64,000 nucleotides of DNA from M3007 sp964621185 (GTDB taxonomy: Bacteria; Bacteroidota; Bacteroidia; Chitinophagales; Saprospiraceae). The position numbers were made by a program, and so were the translations under genes. This document shows positions 42,471 through 52,086 of this stretch, one piece after another. The notes beneath the pieces were generated by a model. It was not told where the DNA came from, did not search any database, and saw only the letters and a program-made list of their open reading frames with translations. The DNA is taken from assembly GCA_964621185.1 (NCBI GenBank), contig CAZULM010000002.1:124001-188000 (forward strand), written 5' to 3'. How positions within the stretch are numbered: position 1 is the stretch's first letter; every line of letters starts with the position of its first letter.

Positions 42471-45308
42471 ATGGCAATCAAACTAATCAAGGTAGCAAAG
42501 GAATTGAATGTCGGGCTTCACACCATCGTGGAGACCCTGCACAGCAAGGGTTTCCCGGATGTGGAGGAAAAGCCGACGGCTGACATAAGCGACGAAATGT
42601 TGCTTGTGCTGCAAAAAGAATTCCAAAGAGACCTCGCTATCAAAAAAGAGGCGGACAAGCTTGCACGCCCCGTCTTGAAAAAAGAAACTGTACCGCCGCC
42701 GCCGCCAGCGCCGGCACCGCGCCCTTCACTGTTGCCGCCACGCGAGCCAGCCCCACCCCTGGATGCGCCTACGCCAGCACCAAGCAAAGACGAAACGCCC
42801 TATACCGCGCCACGTGAACGCCAGGCCCTGCGTGTGGTCGGTAAAATTGATTTGGACAAGCCAAAACCCACACCGCCGCCGCCTGCCCCGGAGGAGCCTA
42901 AAAAGCCCGAACCAATCCCAGCGCCAACCAAAGCGCCTCAGGCCGTGGAAAAACCGGAAGCGCCTGCTCCAGACAAACCTGAAAAAGCACCGGAAAAAGC
43001 ACCCGTTGCCGAAACTCCCGCCCCAGAAGCCGTTGCACCCCCTGGGCCGGAGCAGCCGATTGGCGATGAAGTCATCCGTGCCGACGCGCCTACCTTGCGG
43101 GGCTTGAAAATCCTGGGCAAAATAAGCCTGGAAAAGCCCAAACCAGCAGAACCTGGGAGCAGCGGCGGCAACCGCAATGCCGGCCGTGGTGGCCGCGGCG
43201 GCAACCGCAATACGGGCGGCGGCAACAAACCCGCCGGAACCAGCGACGACGGCGGGGATCGCCGCAAGCGCAAAAGAAGGAAAGTACAAACGCCCGTCAC
43301 CGCCGAATCCCTGCAAAGCTCAATCGCCAACAACCAGGGCGAGAAAAAAGGCCGGGGACGAACCGATGGCGCAAAAGAGGTGTCGCAAAAAGACATCGAA
43401 AACCAGATCAAGCAGACCATGGCCCGCCTGGGAGCAGGCGCCAGCCGCAAACGCCAGAAAATCCGCCGCGACAAGCGCGACGTGATGCGCGACCGCGCCG
43501 AAAAAGCCGAAATGGCGCGCTCGGAAAGCGATAAAGTGCTGCAGGTAACAGAGTTTATCTCCGTTTCTGACCTGGCATCACTCATGGATGTGCGGCCCGC
43601 CGACGTCATCAAAGCCTGTATGTCGCTGGGCATATTCGTGTCCATCAACCAACGCCTCGATGCCGAGATCATCGAAGTGGTGGCCAGCGAGTTCGACTAT
43701 GAAGTGTCGTTCATCTCTGCCGAAGAACAGGTAGAAGTAGAAGAAGAAGAAGTGGACGACCCGAAAGACCTGAGGCCCCGCCAGCCGATTGTCACGGTGA
43801 TGGGCCACGTGGATCACGGTAAGACCTCGCTGCTCGACTTTATACGCTCGGCCAACGTGGCAAGCGGGGAGGCGGGCGGCATCACGCAGCACATCGGCGC
43901 CTATGAAGTGCTGGTGGGCGACGAAGACCACAAGATCACCTTCCTCGACACACCCGGCCACGAAGCATTTACAGCTATGCGCGCCCGCGGCGCGAAAGTG
44001 ACCGACATCGCGATCATCGTGATCGCTGCCGACGACAGCATCATGCCGCAAACCAAGGAGGCCATCAGCCACGCACAAGCGGCAAACGTCCCTATCGTAT
44101 TTGCGATCAATAAAATAGACAAGGACGGCGCCGACCCCGAGCGTATCAAGAACGAGCTGGCGCAAATGAACCTGCTCGTGGAAGAATGGGGCGGCAAGTT
44201 CCAAAGCCAGGACATTTCGGCCAAGCACGGCAAAAACGTGGACAAGCTGCTCGAAAAAGTGCTGCTGGAAGCCGAGCTGCTGGAGCTCAAAGCCAACCCG
44301 AAACGCCGGGCCGTCGGCACGGTATTGGAAGCCTCTCTCGAAAAAGGCCTCGGCTACGTCGCCAAAGTCCTGATCGAAAACGGAACCATCAACAATGGCG
44401 ACCCAATCATCGCGGGCGAACACGCAGGACGCGTGAAAGCCCTGTTCAACGAGCGCGGCAAAAAGGTGAAAAGCGCCGGCCCTGCGCAGCCCGTCATGGT
44501 ATTGGGCTTGCCCGGCGCCCCACAAGCAGGTGAAACCATCAAAGTAGCTGCTTCTGAAAGCGAAGCCAAGGAAATCGCCAGCAAGCGCGGGCAGATCATA
44601 CGAGAGCAATCGAACCGCGCCAACAAGCGCATCTCGCTTGACGAGATTGGCCGCCGATTAGCCTTAGGCAACTTCAAAGAGCTCAACCTCATCGTCAAGG
44701 GCGACGTGGACGGCTCCATCGAGGCACTTTCTGACTCGCTCATCAAGCTGTCGATGGAGAAAATCCAGGTCAACGTGATCCACAAAGCGGTCGGCCAGAT
44801 CGTGGACAGCGACGTGATGCTCGCCTCGGCTTCCGATGCCATCATCATCGGCTTCCAGGTGCGGCCATCGCAAACAGCCCGCAAGCTGGCCGAAAAAGAA
44901 GGCGTGGAGATCAAGCTCTACTCCATCATCTATGAGGCCATCGAAGAGATCAAGGCGGCTATGGAGGGCATGTTGGAGCCCACAAAAGTGGAGGAGATCA
45001 TGGGCCAGACCGAAGTGCGGGAGGTGTACAAAATATCGAAAGTGGGCACTGTGGCCGGCTGCTTCGTGCAGGAAGGCAAGATCAGCCGCAACCATTTTAT
45101 CCGCATCATCCGCGACGGCATCGTGGTGTACCCGGCCGATTCCAACAAGAATGCCGAGCTGTCATCGCTCAAGCGCTTCAAAGACGACGCGAAAGAGGTC
45201 AAAAACGGCCTGGAGTGCGGCCTCACCATCAAGAACTTCAACGACATCAAGGTCGGCGACGTGATCGAGTCGTATGTGGTGAACGAGGTGAAGACCAAGC
45301 TGAATTGA
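42471..45308 (+). CDS. infB: Translation initiation factor IF-2
   Basis: 945 residues. IF2 N-terminal motif (MAIKLIKVAKELNVGLHTIVETLHSKGF), a Pro/Ala/Lys-rich linker (about 65-330) with a Gly-rich RGGNRNTGGGN piece, a basic KRKRRKVQTP patch, then the IF2 core: G1 GHVDHGKT (445-452), G3 DTPGHEAF, G4 NKID, and the beta-barrel/C1/C2 domains with the final SYVVNEVKTKLN. It brings initiator tRNA to the 30S subunit. The extended linker is typical of Bacteroidota IF-2. A strong terminator follows. Confidence 0.97.
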   Translation: MAIKLIKVAKELNVGLHTIVETLHSKGFPDVEEKPTADISDEMLLVLQKEFQRDLAIKKEADKLARPVLKKETVPPPPPAPAPRPSLLPPREPAPPLDAPTPAPSKDETPYTAPRERQALRVVGKIDLDKPKPTPPPPAPEEPKKPEPIPAPTKAPQAVEKPEAPAPDKPEKAPEKAPVAETPAPEAVAPPGPEQPIGDEVIRADAPTLRGLKILGKISLEKPKPAEPGSSGGNRNAGRGGRGGNRNTGGGNKPAGTSDDGGDRRKRKRRKVQTPVTAESLQSSIANNQGEKKGRGRTDGAKEVSQKDIENQIKQTMARLGAGASRKRQKIRRDKRDVMRDRAEKAEMARSESDKVLQVTEFISVSDLASLMDVRPADVIKACMSLGIFVSINQRLDAEIIEVVASEFDYEVSFISAEEQVEVEEEEVDDPKDLRPRQPIVTVMGHVDHGKTSLLDFIRSANVASGEAGGITQHIGAYEVLVGDEDHKITFLDTPGHEAFTAMRARGAKVTDIAIIVIAADDSIMPQTKEAISHAQAANVPIVFAINKIDKDGADPERIKNELAQMNLLVEEWGGKFQSQDISAKHGKNVDKLLEKVLLEAELLELKANPKRRAVGTVLEASLEKGLGYVAKVLIENGTINNGDPIIAGEHAGRVKALFNERGKKVKSAGPAQPVMVLGLPGAPQAGETIKVAASESEAKEIASKRGQIIREQSNRANKRISLDEIGRRLALGNFKELNLIVKGDVDGSIEALSDSLIKLSMEKIQVNVIHKAVGQIVDSDVMLASASDAIIIGFQVRPSQTARKLAEKEGVEIKLYSIIYEAIEEIKAAMEGMLEPTKVEEIMGQTEVREVYKISKVGTVAGCFVQEGKISRNHFIRIIRDGIVVYPADSNKNAELSSLKRFKDDAKEVKNGLECGLTIKNFNDIKVGDVIESYVVNEVKTKLN

Positions 45309-45335
45309 ATTTGATAATGTGATAATTTGATAATG

Positions 45336-45373
45336 CGCCCCGCGTTGAGTTATGCTCGGCGCGGGGCGTTTTT
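45336..45373 (+). terminator. Rho-independent terminator of infB
   Basis: CGCCCCGCG (45336-45344) pairs with CGCGGGGCG (45360-45368), followed by five T. It is preceded by short TTGATAATG words like those between rpsL and rpsG. Confidence 0.88.
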
Positions 45374-45383
45374 ATTTGCCCGC

Positions 45384-45414
45384 TTGCATTTTATGGAAAT
45401 TGGGTTTAAATTTG
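45384..45414 (+). promoter_or_regulatory. Promoter of the Uma2-family gene
   Basis: TTG (45384-45386), 20 bp, TAAATTTG (45407-45414), 16 bp upstream of the start codon. Confidence 0.6.
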
Positions 45415-45430
45415 TAGAAAATTCCACACC

Positions 45431-45910
45431 ATGATCGAAGTAGCCACGAATACCCCTTCGGCCTACGAAACCGAACGAAACAAACCAATGCCGTCATTGA
45501 ACCACAGCCTTTTGCAAGCCCAGCTATGCGCAACACTTATCCATAGATACAAAAAAGTTTACGCCATTGCTTCCGAACTGAACCTCGACCTTTCAAGCTG
45601 GTCATCCGTGCCAGACATCTGCATTTTCCCCAAAACATCCCTCGATCTGCAGAACGACGTGACCGCCGTGACAACGCCGCCGCTTTGCGCCATCGAGATC
45701 ACCTCGCCATCGCAGTCGGTGGCCGACATGGTGGCCAAAGCCCGCGCCTATTTCAACCACGGTGTGCGCTCCTGCTGGATCGTGTTCCTACCCCTGGGCA
45801 ATATTTACGTTTTCAGCGCGCCCGACCAATACGAGGTTTTCCGTGCCGATCAAACCCTGGTAGATTCGGTGTTGGACATTTCGATTCCTTTGAAGGAGGT
45901 GTTTGAGTAG
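45431..45910 (+). CDS. Uma2-family (DUF820) PD-(D/E)xK nuclease-like protein
   Basis: 159 residues. The restriction-endonuclease-like core is visible: an early helix (NHSLLQAQLCATLIHRYK), SVPDICIFPKT with the metal-binding Asp, and CAIEITSPSQSVADMVAKARAYFNHGVRSCWIVFL, the E-(x)-T/K-type segment followed by the conserved YxxxGV motif. Uma2 proteins abound in Cyanobacteria, Chloroflexi and Bacteroidota; their biological role is unclear. Single gene with its own promoter. Confidence 0.88.
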   Translation: MIEVATNTPSAYETERNKPMPSLNHSLLQAQLCATLIHRYKKVYAIASELNLDLSSWSSVPDICIFPKTSLDLQNDVTAVTTPPLCAIEITSPSQSVADMVAKARAYFNHGVRSCWIVFLPLGNIYVFSAPDQYEVFRADQTLVDSVLDISIPLKEVFE

Positions 45911-46042
45911 GAAATCAAGGTGATTCCCTGTTGTACACAGATTTTTGCCGTCCGATGCGGCTTCGATGGAGCCCAGTTGCCCAAAAATGCCTAAATTAGC
46001 GCAAAACCCCCGATATTTACCGCAACACAAGCACGAACCGCT

Positions 46043-47857
46043 ATGCGCAAACTTTGGGTACCCGTTTCTTTTTTCTCCATTTTGTTGATCCCGTTCTTTT
46101 GGCTGTTTGAGCCGACCCAGGAAGTAGCGCCTATGGCTGAGCCGCTGCGGGATGGAGAGGCGGCAGAAAAGCATGTGGCGCCGCCAGGAGAAGCTTTGCC
46201 GGAGGGACTGGAGCAATACCCAAAGGATTATTTCATGCCCCCGATAGCTGGCCCCTTGCATATGACCGGCACCTGCGGCGAGCTGCGTTCCAATCATTTT
46301 CATTCCGGTACCGACCTCGACGGGCGCATCGGCGACCCCGTTTTTGCCGCTGCCGATGGCTTCATCGACCGCATCAAGGTGCTGGAAAGCGGCTATGGCA
46401 ATGTGCTGTACGTGAAGCACCCCAATGGCTACACCACCGTGTATGCGCATTTGGACAGGTTTAGCACGGAAGTGCAGCGCTATGTGCGGGAAAACCAGTA
46501 TCGCCGGGAGCGCTTCCAAATCGAGCTGACGCCGCCCGACGGCAAGTTCAAGGTGAAAAAAGGGCAAGAAATCGCCAAATTGGGCAACAGCGGCGGTTCC
46601 ACAGGGCCGCACCTGCACTTTGAGATCCGAAACGCCGCTTCAAAGGCCCTCAATCCCCAGCTGTTCGGCCTCCCTGTTGTGGACAATATCCCGCCCGACC
46701 TGCGCGACATGAAGGTGTATTTTTTGAGCGAGAACAGGTCGGTGCTGGGCAGCAAGGCGTTTCCATTGCTCAAAGACAAAAAAGCCGGTGGCAGCACAAC
46801 CGAAGACACCGTGCTGGTCGGCGGCTGGCGCATCGGTTTTGGCATCAAAGCCTACGACCGCAGCACCGGCTTCCGGAACGACAACGGGGTGTTTTCCATC
46901 GCGCTTTGGGCCGACGAGCAGCTGGCCTACGAATGGAAAGCCGAATCCTTCGATTTTGGCGAAACTCGCTACCTGAACGCGCACATCGACTACTCGGCCA
47001 AAAAGCGCTACGGTGCGTGGTTCAACCGCTGTTTCGTGCTGCCGGGCAATTATTTGAACAACTATACCCAGACCCCGGGCATGGGCTCCATTGCCATTTA
47101 CAAGGAAAAGCCGGTCAAAATCCGCATAAAAGTGGCAGACGCAAAAGGCAATTCCAGCAGCTTCGTCTTTTGGGTAAAGCGCGACGACTCCGCTATGGAA
47201 ACCTTTATCAGCGAACCTTACCAAATTGAGCTCCCCTACGATGCCGACAGCCGCTACGATGTGGATGGGTTTTCGATGGCCATGTCGAAAGGATCCCTGT
47301 ATGAAAACCTGTTTTTCCAATACAGCACCACGCCCGACGAAAGCAGCGGGATCTATTCCCCCATGCACCATCTGCACGATGACAGGACGCCGGTGCATAA
47401 ATATTTCGACATCAGCATCCGGCCAAGCAACCTGCCGCCCGAACTGCGCAACAAAGCCGTTATTGCCAATTGCGGCGACGGCCGGCCCGACAACTGCGGC
47501 GGCATATGGATTGGCGACATGCTGAAAACACGTGTGCGCAGCTTCGGCGATTATTGCATCATGGCCGATACCGAGGCGCCTACCATAAAACCCGTTATCT
47601 TTACCACAGATATGCGCAAAAAGAAGTCGATGGTGTTCCGGATCAGCGACAACTTCGCCGTGAGCGGCACCGCCGACAGGCTGAAATACCGCGGCACCGT
47701 CGACGGCAAGTGGGTCTTGTTTGAATACGATTCCAAGCGGGCGCGCCTGACTTACACTTTTGACGAACATGTCGGCGCCGGCGAACATTTGCTAAAGCTC
47801 AGCGTGACAGACGACAAAGGGAACGAGCGGGTGTTTGAGCAGAAGTTTATCCGGTAG
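46043..47857 (+). CDS. M23-family metallopeptidase, exported
   Basis: 604 residues. N-terminal anchor or signal (KLWVPVSFFSILLIPFFWLF). The M23 (LytM) domain spans about 85-210 with zinc ligands in HFHSGTDLDGRIGD (H-x3-D) and GPHLHFEIRN (HxH). A long beta-rich C terminus of about 390 residues follows, with no family recognised. The LytM part cuts peptidoglycan cross-links or regulates amidases. The gene precedes the T9SS cargo gene by 26 bp, suggesting co-transcription. A second M23 protein is at 53291. Confidence 0.9.
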   Translation: MRKLWVPVSFFSILLIPFFWLFEPTQEVAPMAEPLRDGEAAEKHVAPPGEALPEGLEQYPKDYFMPPIAGPLHMTGTCGELRSNHFHSGTDLDGRIGDPVFAAADGFIDRIKVLESGYGNVLYVKHPNGYTTVYAHLDRFSTEVQRYVRENQYRRERFQIELTPPDGKFKVKKGQEIAKLGNSGGSTGPHLHFEIRNAASKALNPQLFGLPVVDNIPPDLRDMKVYFLSENRSVLGSKAFPLLKDKKAGGSTTEDTVLVGGWRIGFGIKAYDRSTGFRNDNGVFSIALWADEQLAYEWKAESFDFGETRYLNAHIDYSAKKRYGAWFNRCFVLPGNYLNNYTQTPGMGSIAIYKEKPVKIRIKVADAKGNSSSFVFWVKRDDSAMETFISEPYQIELPYDADSRYDVDGFSMAMSKGSLYENLFFQYSTTPDESSGIYSPMHHLHDDRTPVHKYFDISIRPSNLPPELRNKAVIANCGDGRPDNCGGIWIGDMLKTRVRSFGDYCIMADTEAPTIKPVIFTTDMRKKKSMVFRISDNFAVSGTADRLKYRGTVDGKWVLFEYDSKRARLTYTFDEHVGAGEHLLKLSVTDDKGNERVFEQKFIR

Positions 47858-47883
47858 CCGTGTCACCACCTTAATTTTATTTC

Positions 47884-49347
47884 ATGAAGAAGTCGCTTTC
47901 CTTTTGCCTCGCCATCCTTTTTTGCGCCAGCGCTGTTGCACAAAGCCAGATCCTTTGGTCGGCAGAAAAAAACGTAGCACCCGCAGCATCGGGCAACAAC
48001 CACCCCCGGATGGTGCTCAGCCGTAACGGCAGCCCGATGGTCGTGTGGAACCACGCCAGCCGCTGCATGTTCTCCCGCTGGAATGGCTCCGCCTTCGCAA
48101 GCCCCGTCATGCTGAACCCTGCTGCCATCAGTGTTGCCGGCGCCGACTGGATGGGGCCGGATATTGCCGCCCATGGCGACACGGTGTACGTGGTGTTCAA
48201 ACAAACGCCGGAGGCTTCTTCCGACGCGCATGTTTATTGTGCCCGCTCCCTCGATGCCGGGCTCACGTTCTCCGCGCCCGTTCAAGTGGACAATATCAAG
48301 GACAGCATTTCCCGTTTCCCGACCGTAACGACCGACGTGAACGGGCACCCCATCGTGGGCTTTATGAAGTTCGACGCCTCGTTCAACGATTCCCGCTGGG
48401 CCGTGGCGCGCTCCGATGATTTTGGCGCAACGTTCAGCACCGACGTGAAAGCCAGCGGCTGGAGCGAGCCCGGCGCTTTGATTTGCGATTGCTGTCCGGG
48501 CGCTTTGGCTTGTTCGGCCAATACCGTGGCCATGCTGTACCGCGACAACAAATCGAACCTGCGCGACACCTGGGCGGGCATTTCCACCGACAATGGCAGC
48601 AGTTTCACCCACGGCTTAGACATCGACCAGCAGGGTTGGCAGATTTTTTCCTGCCCCTCCACCGGGCCCGACGGGGTTATTTTGGGCGACACGTTGTACA
48701 GCACGTTTATGAACGGCGCCAGCGGGAAAAGCTTAGTGTATTTCAGCAAAACCGCTGTTGCGGCCCAAAACGGCTCGGCCGGAACCCCGTTGACGGGCAA
48801 TTTTTCCGGGCTTTCGCTACAGAATTTCCCGCGCATCGCCGGCGAGGGCAATGCCTTAGCCGTTGCCTGGGTGCAAATGGTGAGCGGGGCCAAGCAATGC
48901 GTACTTAAGTTTACCAATAAAAAAGCGAGCGGGTTTGCGGCAAAATACGACACCATAGCCCTGGCCAATGCCGTCAATTGCGATGTGGCGCTGGGGAATG
49001 GGAAAATTTTTGTGGTGTGGCAAGACGGGAACACGGGCACCATGAAATACCGTTCGGGGGCGTATGTGAACACTTCGGCTGTTGCGGAACCGGCAGCTGA
49101 AAACGGGCTGTTTGTTTTCCCGAACCCGAGCAATGGCTTGGTGCAGCTGCAAAGCGATGCGGTGATAGATAAAGTAGTGGTATTGGATATGCTGGGTCGT
49201 GTGGTGTATGAGGCAGCTCCCGGGATAAACCGAATCGAGTTGGCGCTGGCGGGTAGCTCGCAGGTTTCCACCGGCGTTTTCCTGGTGACGGTGACAGCAG
49301 GGGGAAAAACCGTGTTGCGAAAGGTTGTGGTATCAAGTGTGCGGTAG
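47884..49347 (+). CDS. Secreted BNR/sialidase-like propeller protein with T9SS sorting domain
   Basis: 487 residues. Signal peptide MKKSLSFCLAILFCASAVAQSQ, then BNR-type propeller repeats (SLDAGLTFS, SDDFGATFS, STDNGSSFT Asp-box motifs), and a C-terminal type A sorting domain (LFVFPNPSNGLVQLQS...VVLDMLGRVVYEA...GVFLVTVTAGGKTVLRKVVV) that directs export through the type IX system. It may bind or process glycans; catalytic residues of sialidases were not identified. It is 26 bp downstream of the M23 gene. Confidence 0.85.
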   Translation: MKKSLSFCLAILFCASAVAQSQILWSAEKNVAPAASGNNHPRMVLSRNGSPMVVWNHASRCMFSRWNGSAFASPVMLNPAAISVAGADWMGPDIAAHGDTVYVVFKQTPEASSDAHVYCARSLDAGLTFSAPVQVDNIKDSISRFPTVTTDVNGHPIVGFMKFDASFNDSRWAVARSDDFGATFSTDVKASGWSEPGALICDCCPGALACSANTVAMLYRDNKSNLRDTWAGISTDNGSSFTHGLDIDQQGWQIFSCPSTGPDGVILGDTLYSTFMNGASGKSLVYFSKTAVAAQNGSAGTPLTGNFSGLSLQNFPRIAGEGNALAVAWVQMVSGAKQCVLKFTNKKASGFAAKYDTIALANAVNCDVALGNGKIFVVWQDGNTGTMKYRSGAYVNTSAVAEPAAENGLFVFPNPSNGLVQLQSDAVIDKVVVLDMLGRVVYEAAPGINRIELALAGSSQVSTGVFLVTVTAGGKTVLRKVVVSSVR

Positions 49348-49349
49348 CT

Positions 49350-49778
49350 TTACGAACGCGCTTCAAACGGGACAACAATACCTTTTTCCAAATAATTTTT
49401 CAGTCCGTTCAACAACATCGCCCAACAAAAAGAAGCTATTTTAAAATGCTCGTTGCTGGCAGGCCAATCGCGGTGCCAAAAACTGACTTGGACACCGTTG
49501 CCATTTTCTGCCAGGTCAAATCCAAAGGTCGTGGGATCCCAATCGGCGTCGGATTTTGTCATTTTAATGTGAAAGGCTTGGTTGGGAACGCAAGCGACTA
49601 CCTTGCCATACCAGTCGTATTCCTGAGTGAAATAGAAATTGTATTCCGCGCCTAAAGCTGGTTTTCCGATACAGGTTTGGGGCCACCAGTTGATGAGGTG
49701 TTCGGGTTGCGATACTGCAGCATATACGGCTGCCAGGCTGGTCTGGATGTGGAAGTTGTGGTAAATCGTATTGGACAT
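49350..49778 (-). CDS. SRPBCC/AHSA1-like domain protein
   Basis: 142 residues with the START-like helix-grip pattern: NTIYHNFHIQTSLAAVYAAVSQPEHLINWWP at the start, central strands GAEYNFYF..WYGKVVACVPNQAFHIKM and a C-terminal helix SFCWAMLLNGLKNYLEKG. AHSA1-type proteins bind hydrophobic ligands; some act in stress. It is the last gene of an ankyrin-GNAT-SRPBCC operon on the minus strand (2-bp gap to GNAT) and convergent with the T9SS gene. Confidence 0.85.
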   Translation of the reverse strand: MSNTIYHNFHIQTSLAAVYAAVSQPEHLINWWPQTCIGKPALGAEYNFYFTQEYDWYGKVVACVPNQAFHIKMTKSDADWDPTTFGFDLAENGNGVQVSFWHRDWPASNEHFKIASFCWAMLLNGLKNYLEKGIVVPFEARS

Positions 49779-49780
49779 AA

Positions 49781-50233
49781 TCAGATTGTTTTTTCAAAAC
49801 ATACGCTATTGTTCACTTCAGCATATTGACCATAGTTCGGTATTCGAACATAGCCTTTTTTCAAGTACAGCGCAATCGCTTCCGGCTGCTTTTGTCCCGT
49901 TTCAAGGATAAATTTTTCGTATTTCAATTCCCCCGCCCAGTGTTCCAGCTCCTGAAGCACGGCTGATGCCACCCCTTTTCCCCTTGCTTCCGGAATGGTG
50001 TACATGCGCTTGATTTCCACGCTGCTCGGGTCGAATTGCCGCAGTGCGCCGCAGCCGACTGGCTGTTCGTCAAAATACGCGACTACGGCGTGTTGGAGGC
50101 CAGAAGTATTATTGAACTGCGCATAAAAAGCGTGGTCATCCCCGTCGCGAATAGCAAGTTCGGCATCCAGGAGCTGCACCAGGGCGATAAAGTCGGGGTT
50201 GCCAGCGTTGGTCCTTTTGACTTGCAAATTCAT
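49781..50233 (-). CDS. GNAT-family N-acetyltransferase
   Basis: 150 residues. Acetyl-CoA-binding motif A is clear (VEIKRMYTIPEARGKGVASAVLQELEHWA, with R-x-x-G-K-G-V/A), preceded by PVGCGALRQFD. Unknown acceptor. Its start overlaps the stop of the ankyrin gene (ATGA) and it is followed by the SRPBCC gene after 2 bp. Confidence 0.92.
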   Translation of the reverse strand: MNLQVKRTNAGNPDFIALVQLLDAELAIRDGDDHAFYAQFNNTSGLQHAVVAYFDEQPVGCGALRQFDPSSVEIKRMYTIPEARGKGVASAVLQELEHWAGELKYEKFILETGQKQPEAIALYLKKGYVRIPNYGQYAEVNNSVCFEKTI

Positions 50234-51096
50234 GATACCTTAACTGCTGTCAATACGAGGTCGGGCTCTTTGATTGTAAGCGAAACAACCTTGCCCTGTT
50301 CCAGTGCAAAGGTAATGCTGACGGATGTTGTACCATTGTAGGCAAACACGTTTTCTGCTGTTTGGAAAAGCCCTCCGCCAAAATTGCCGAGCCTGCCCAG
50401 CGACAACATTTTGCGCATGTTGATGCGCACCGTGAACCCGTCTTCCGCGCCTTCACCATATTTGTAGTCGCCCAGGTATTTTTCTTTATCGAGCTCCTCC
50501 ATGGGCAAATTGGTCTGCCTCATGTCTGCATCGCCCAGTTTTTCCAGGTAGGCAACGAGCTTTTCGGATGCTTTTTTCTGGGCATTGGTAAGCCCATCGG
50601 CGCGCAAGCCGTTGTTGGCGTGTTGCAAAAGGGTAATCCCGTGAGGCCCTGCGATGGATTGAATGCCAGGTTTGGCTTGGATCATGGCTTTCACAACATC
50701 AAATGAACCCAACATGGCAAACGTAAAAATATCGGGTCGTGCGCCTTTGCCCAACAGGTAATCCACGATGTCGCGCCGCCCCACATGCGAAGCCGCGCCG
50801 ATGGCCGTTTCCCAGTCGCCGAATCCCCAGTCCCAGGTGGCGCGTGCCAGCTCCGGGCGGGCATCGACAAGTGCAGTTACCCGCTCCAAATTGAAATGGG
50901 AAGCGCCTACCACTTCGGCAACAATTTTATCATCAATGGAAGGGTAGCGGTGGAAAAGGCCCTCCTTGTTGTTGGGGACGGCGGGTAACTCTTGTATGCT
51001 TTTGGAATAAACAATCCGGGGCATGGAGATCGTGAGCAATCCAAAAATGGAGCTTTTTACGGCGGCCCTTCTCGACATCATGTTAAAGTCATTCAT
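50230..51096 (-). CDS. Exported (Tat-like) ankyrin-repeat protein
   Basis: 288 residues. The N terminus MNDFNMMSRRAAVKSSIFGLLTISM has a twin-arginine (SRRA) followed by a hydrophobic stretch, as in Tat signals. The middle holds ankyrin-like repeats (GDWETAIGAASHVGRRDIVDYLLGKGARPDIFTFAMLGSFDVVKAMI...GITLLQHANN). The C-terminal part (FTVRINMRKMLSLGRLGNFGGGLFQ...) is a beta sandwich of unknown family. First gene of the operon with GNAT and SRPBCC. The ATG at 51096 is used so that the twin-Arg motif falls within 10 residues of the start. Confidence 0.72.
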   Translation of the reverse strand: MNDFNMMSRRAAVKSSIFGLLTISMPRIVYSKSIQELPAVPNNKEGLFHRYPSIDDKIVAEVVGASHFNLERVTALVDARPELARATWDWGFGDWETAIGAASHVGRRDIVDYLLGKGARPDIFTFAMLGSFDVVKAMIQAKPGIQSIAGPHGITLLQHANNGLRADGLTNAQKKASEKLVAYLEKLGDADMRQTNLPMEELDKEKYLGDYKYGEGAEDGFTVRINMRKMLSLGRLGNFGGGLFQTAENVFAYNGTTSVSITFALEQGKVVSLTIKEPDLVLTAVKVS

Positions 51097-51289
51097 GGAA
51101 TTTTTGTTAGATTGTTGTTTCGGTGTTCTGCTGAACAATAGACAACAAACTTAAGCTTTTTGATGCATTGCTGTTGAAAATACGCAGAACTGCGTATGCC
51201 ATGCACGCAAATCTGCGCTGTTTCCGCCCTTTCCCATGTCTGCACCTTTGCCCCATCAATTCAACCACACCAAATTTTACTGAAAAACA

Positions 51290-51490
51290 ATGAAAACGTT
51301 ATTCTTTTTCACCTATCGTGCCGTGCTGGCATTTTTGCTCATCATTGGATTTATCCTTGCTTTTGCGCCTGCTTTGTTGCTGGCGGGTGTTGCCATTGGC
51401 GTTTCGAATCTGCCAAAGCAGCGGGCTAGGGTTGCGGCGAAGCCTGTGCAGGTTGCGAATCAGGCGCCTGTTTTGGCCGTTGCGCAATAA
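51290..51490 (+). CDS. Small single-pass membrane protein, unknown
   Basis: 66 residues: one strong hydrophobic segment (about 10-38, AVLAFLLIIGFILAFAPALLLAGVAIG) then a short basic and Ala/Val-rich tail (KQRARVAAKPVQVANQAPVLAVAQ). No family recognised. A TGCACCTTTG sequence about 45 bp upstream is a degenerate -7 box. It is followed by two short stem-loops. Real expression is plausible but unproven. Confidence 0.5.
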   Translation: MKTLFFFTYRAVLAFLLIIGFILAFAPALLLAGVAIGVSNLPKQRARVAAKPVQVANQAPVLAVAQ

Positions 51491-51538
51491 AGAACCAGTT
51501 GCTCTGGTTCGTTTTATAGGCCAAAAAGCTAAAAAAGT

Positions 51539-51577
51539 GCGGGTTTTCAGGGTCTTTGTTCCTGAGAGCCCGCTTTT
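51539..51577 (+). terminator. Terminator after the small membrane protein
   Basis: GCGGG (51539-51543) pairs with CCCGC (51569-51573) with an inner TCAGG/CCTGA stem, followed by TTTT. A second, weaker hairpin GAACCAG/CTGGTTC lies at 51492-51510. Confidence 0.6.
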
Positions 51578-51771
51578 GTATTGCAATAAAACGCAACATT
51601 TGTTGTATTTTTGGCAACTTTGAATCCCTTGGCAAGGATATTTTAGTCTAATTTAGACTGCCATTCAAAAACTTTGCACGATTTTTGGACGTTGGTATTT
51701 GCACCATTAATCCGACATCAACTCGCCCCCTATATTTTTTCAATTTTGCCCGAAACCATTAATCACTCAAC

Positions 51772-52080
51772 ATGGGAAACAACCTGATGCAGTATATGGT
51801 AGATTTCACGCTGCCAAACGAATTGCCCGAAGAATTTGTGACGAATATCCCGCGCCAGCGCAACGCCGTGAACCGCCTCCTGGGCGAAGGGAAAATCCTG
51901 AACTACGCGCTCTCCCTCGAAAACTCCAAGCTCTGGGTGGTGTTTTCCGCCAGCTCGGAAACGGAGCTTTTGGAAATGGTGCAAGGGCTCCCGTTGACGC
52001 GATACATGAAAATACGCATCAGCGAGCTCACTTTTTACAACGCGTCCAACCCTTACGCGCCCGTATTTTCCATCAATTAA
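51772..52080 (+). CDS. Small ferredoxin-like-fold protein, unknown
   Basis: 102 residues, QYMVDFTLPNELPEEFVTNIPRQRNAVNRLLGEGKILNYALSLENSKLWVVFSASSETELLEMVQGLPLTRYM. The beta-alpha-beta-beta-alpha pattern resembles muconolactone isomerase or YCII-like dimeric alpha-beta barrel proteins, without their active-site residues. It overlaps nothing and is six bases upstream of the 52087 gene, so both are probably expressed together. Confidence 0.7.
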   Translation: MGNNLMQYMVDFTLPNELPEEFVTNIPRQRNAVNRLLGEGKILNYALSLENSKLWVVFSASSETELLEMVQGLPLTRYMKIRISELTFYNASNPYAPVFSIN

Positions 52081-52086
52081 GCTAGT

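Noticed and set aside
42726..43316. Gly/Trp/Phe-rich antisense frame opposite the IF-2 linker
   Set aside because: It is the complement of the Pro/Ala/Lys-rich linker; low complexity, not a real gene.
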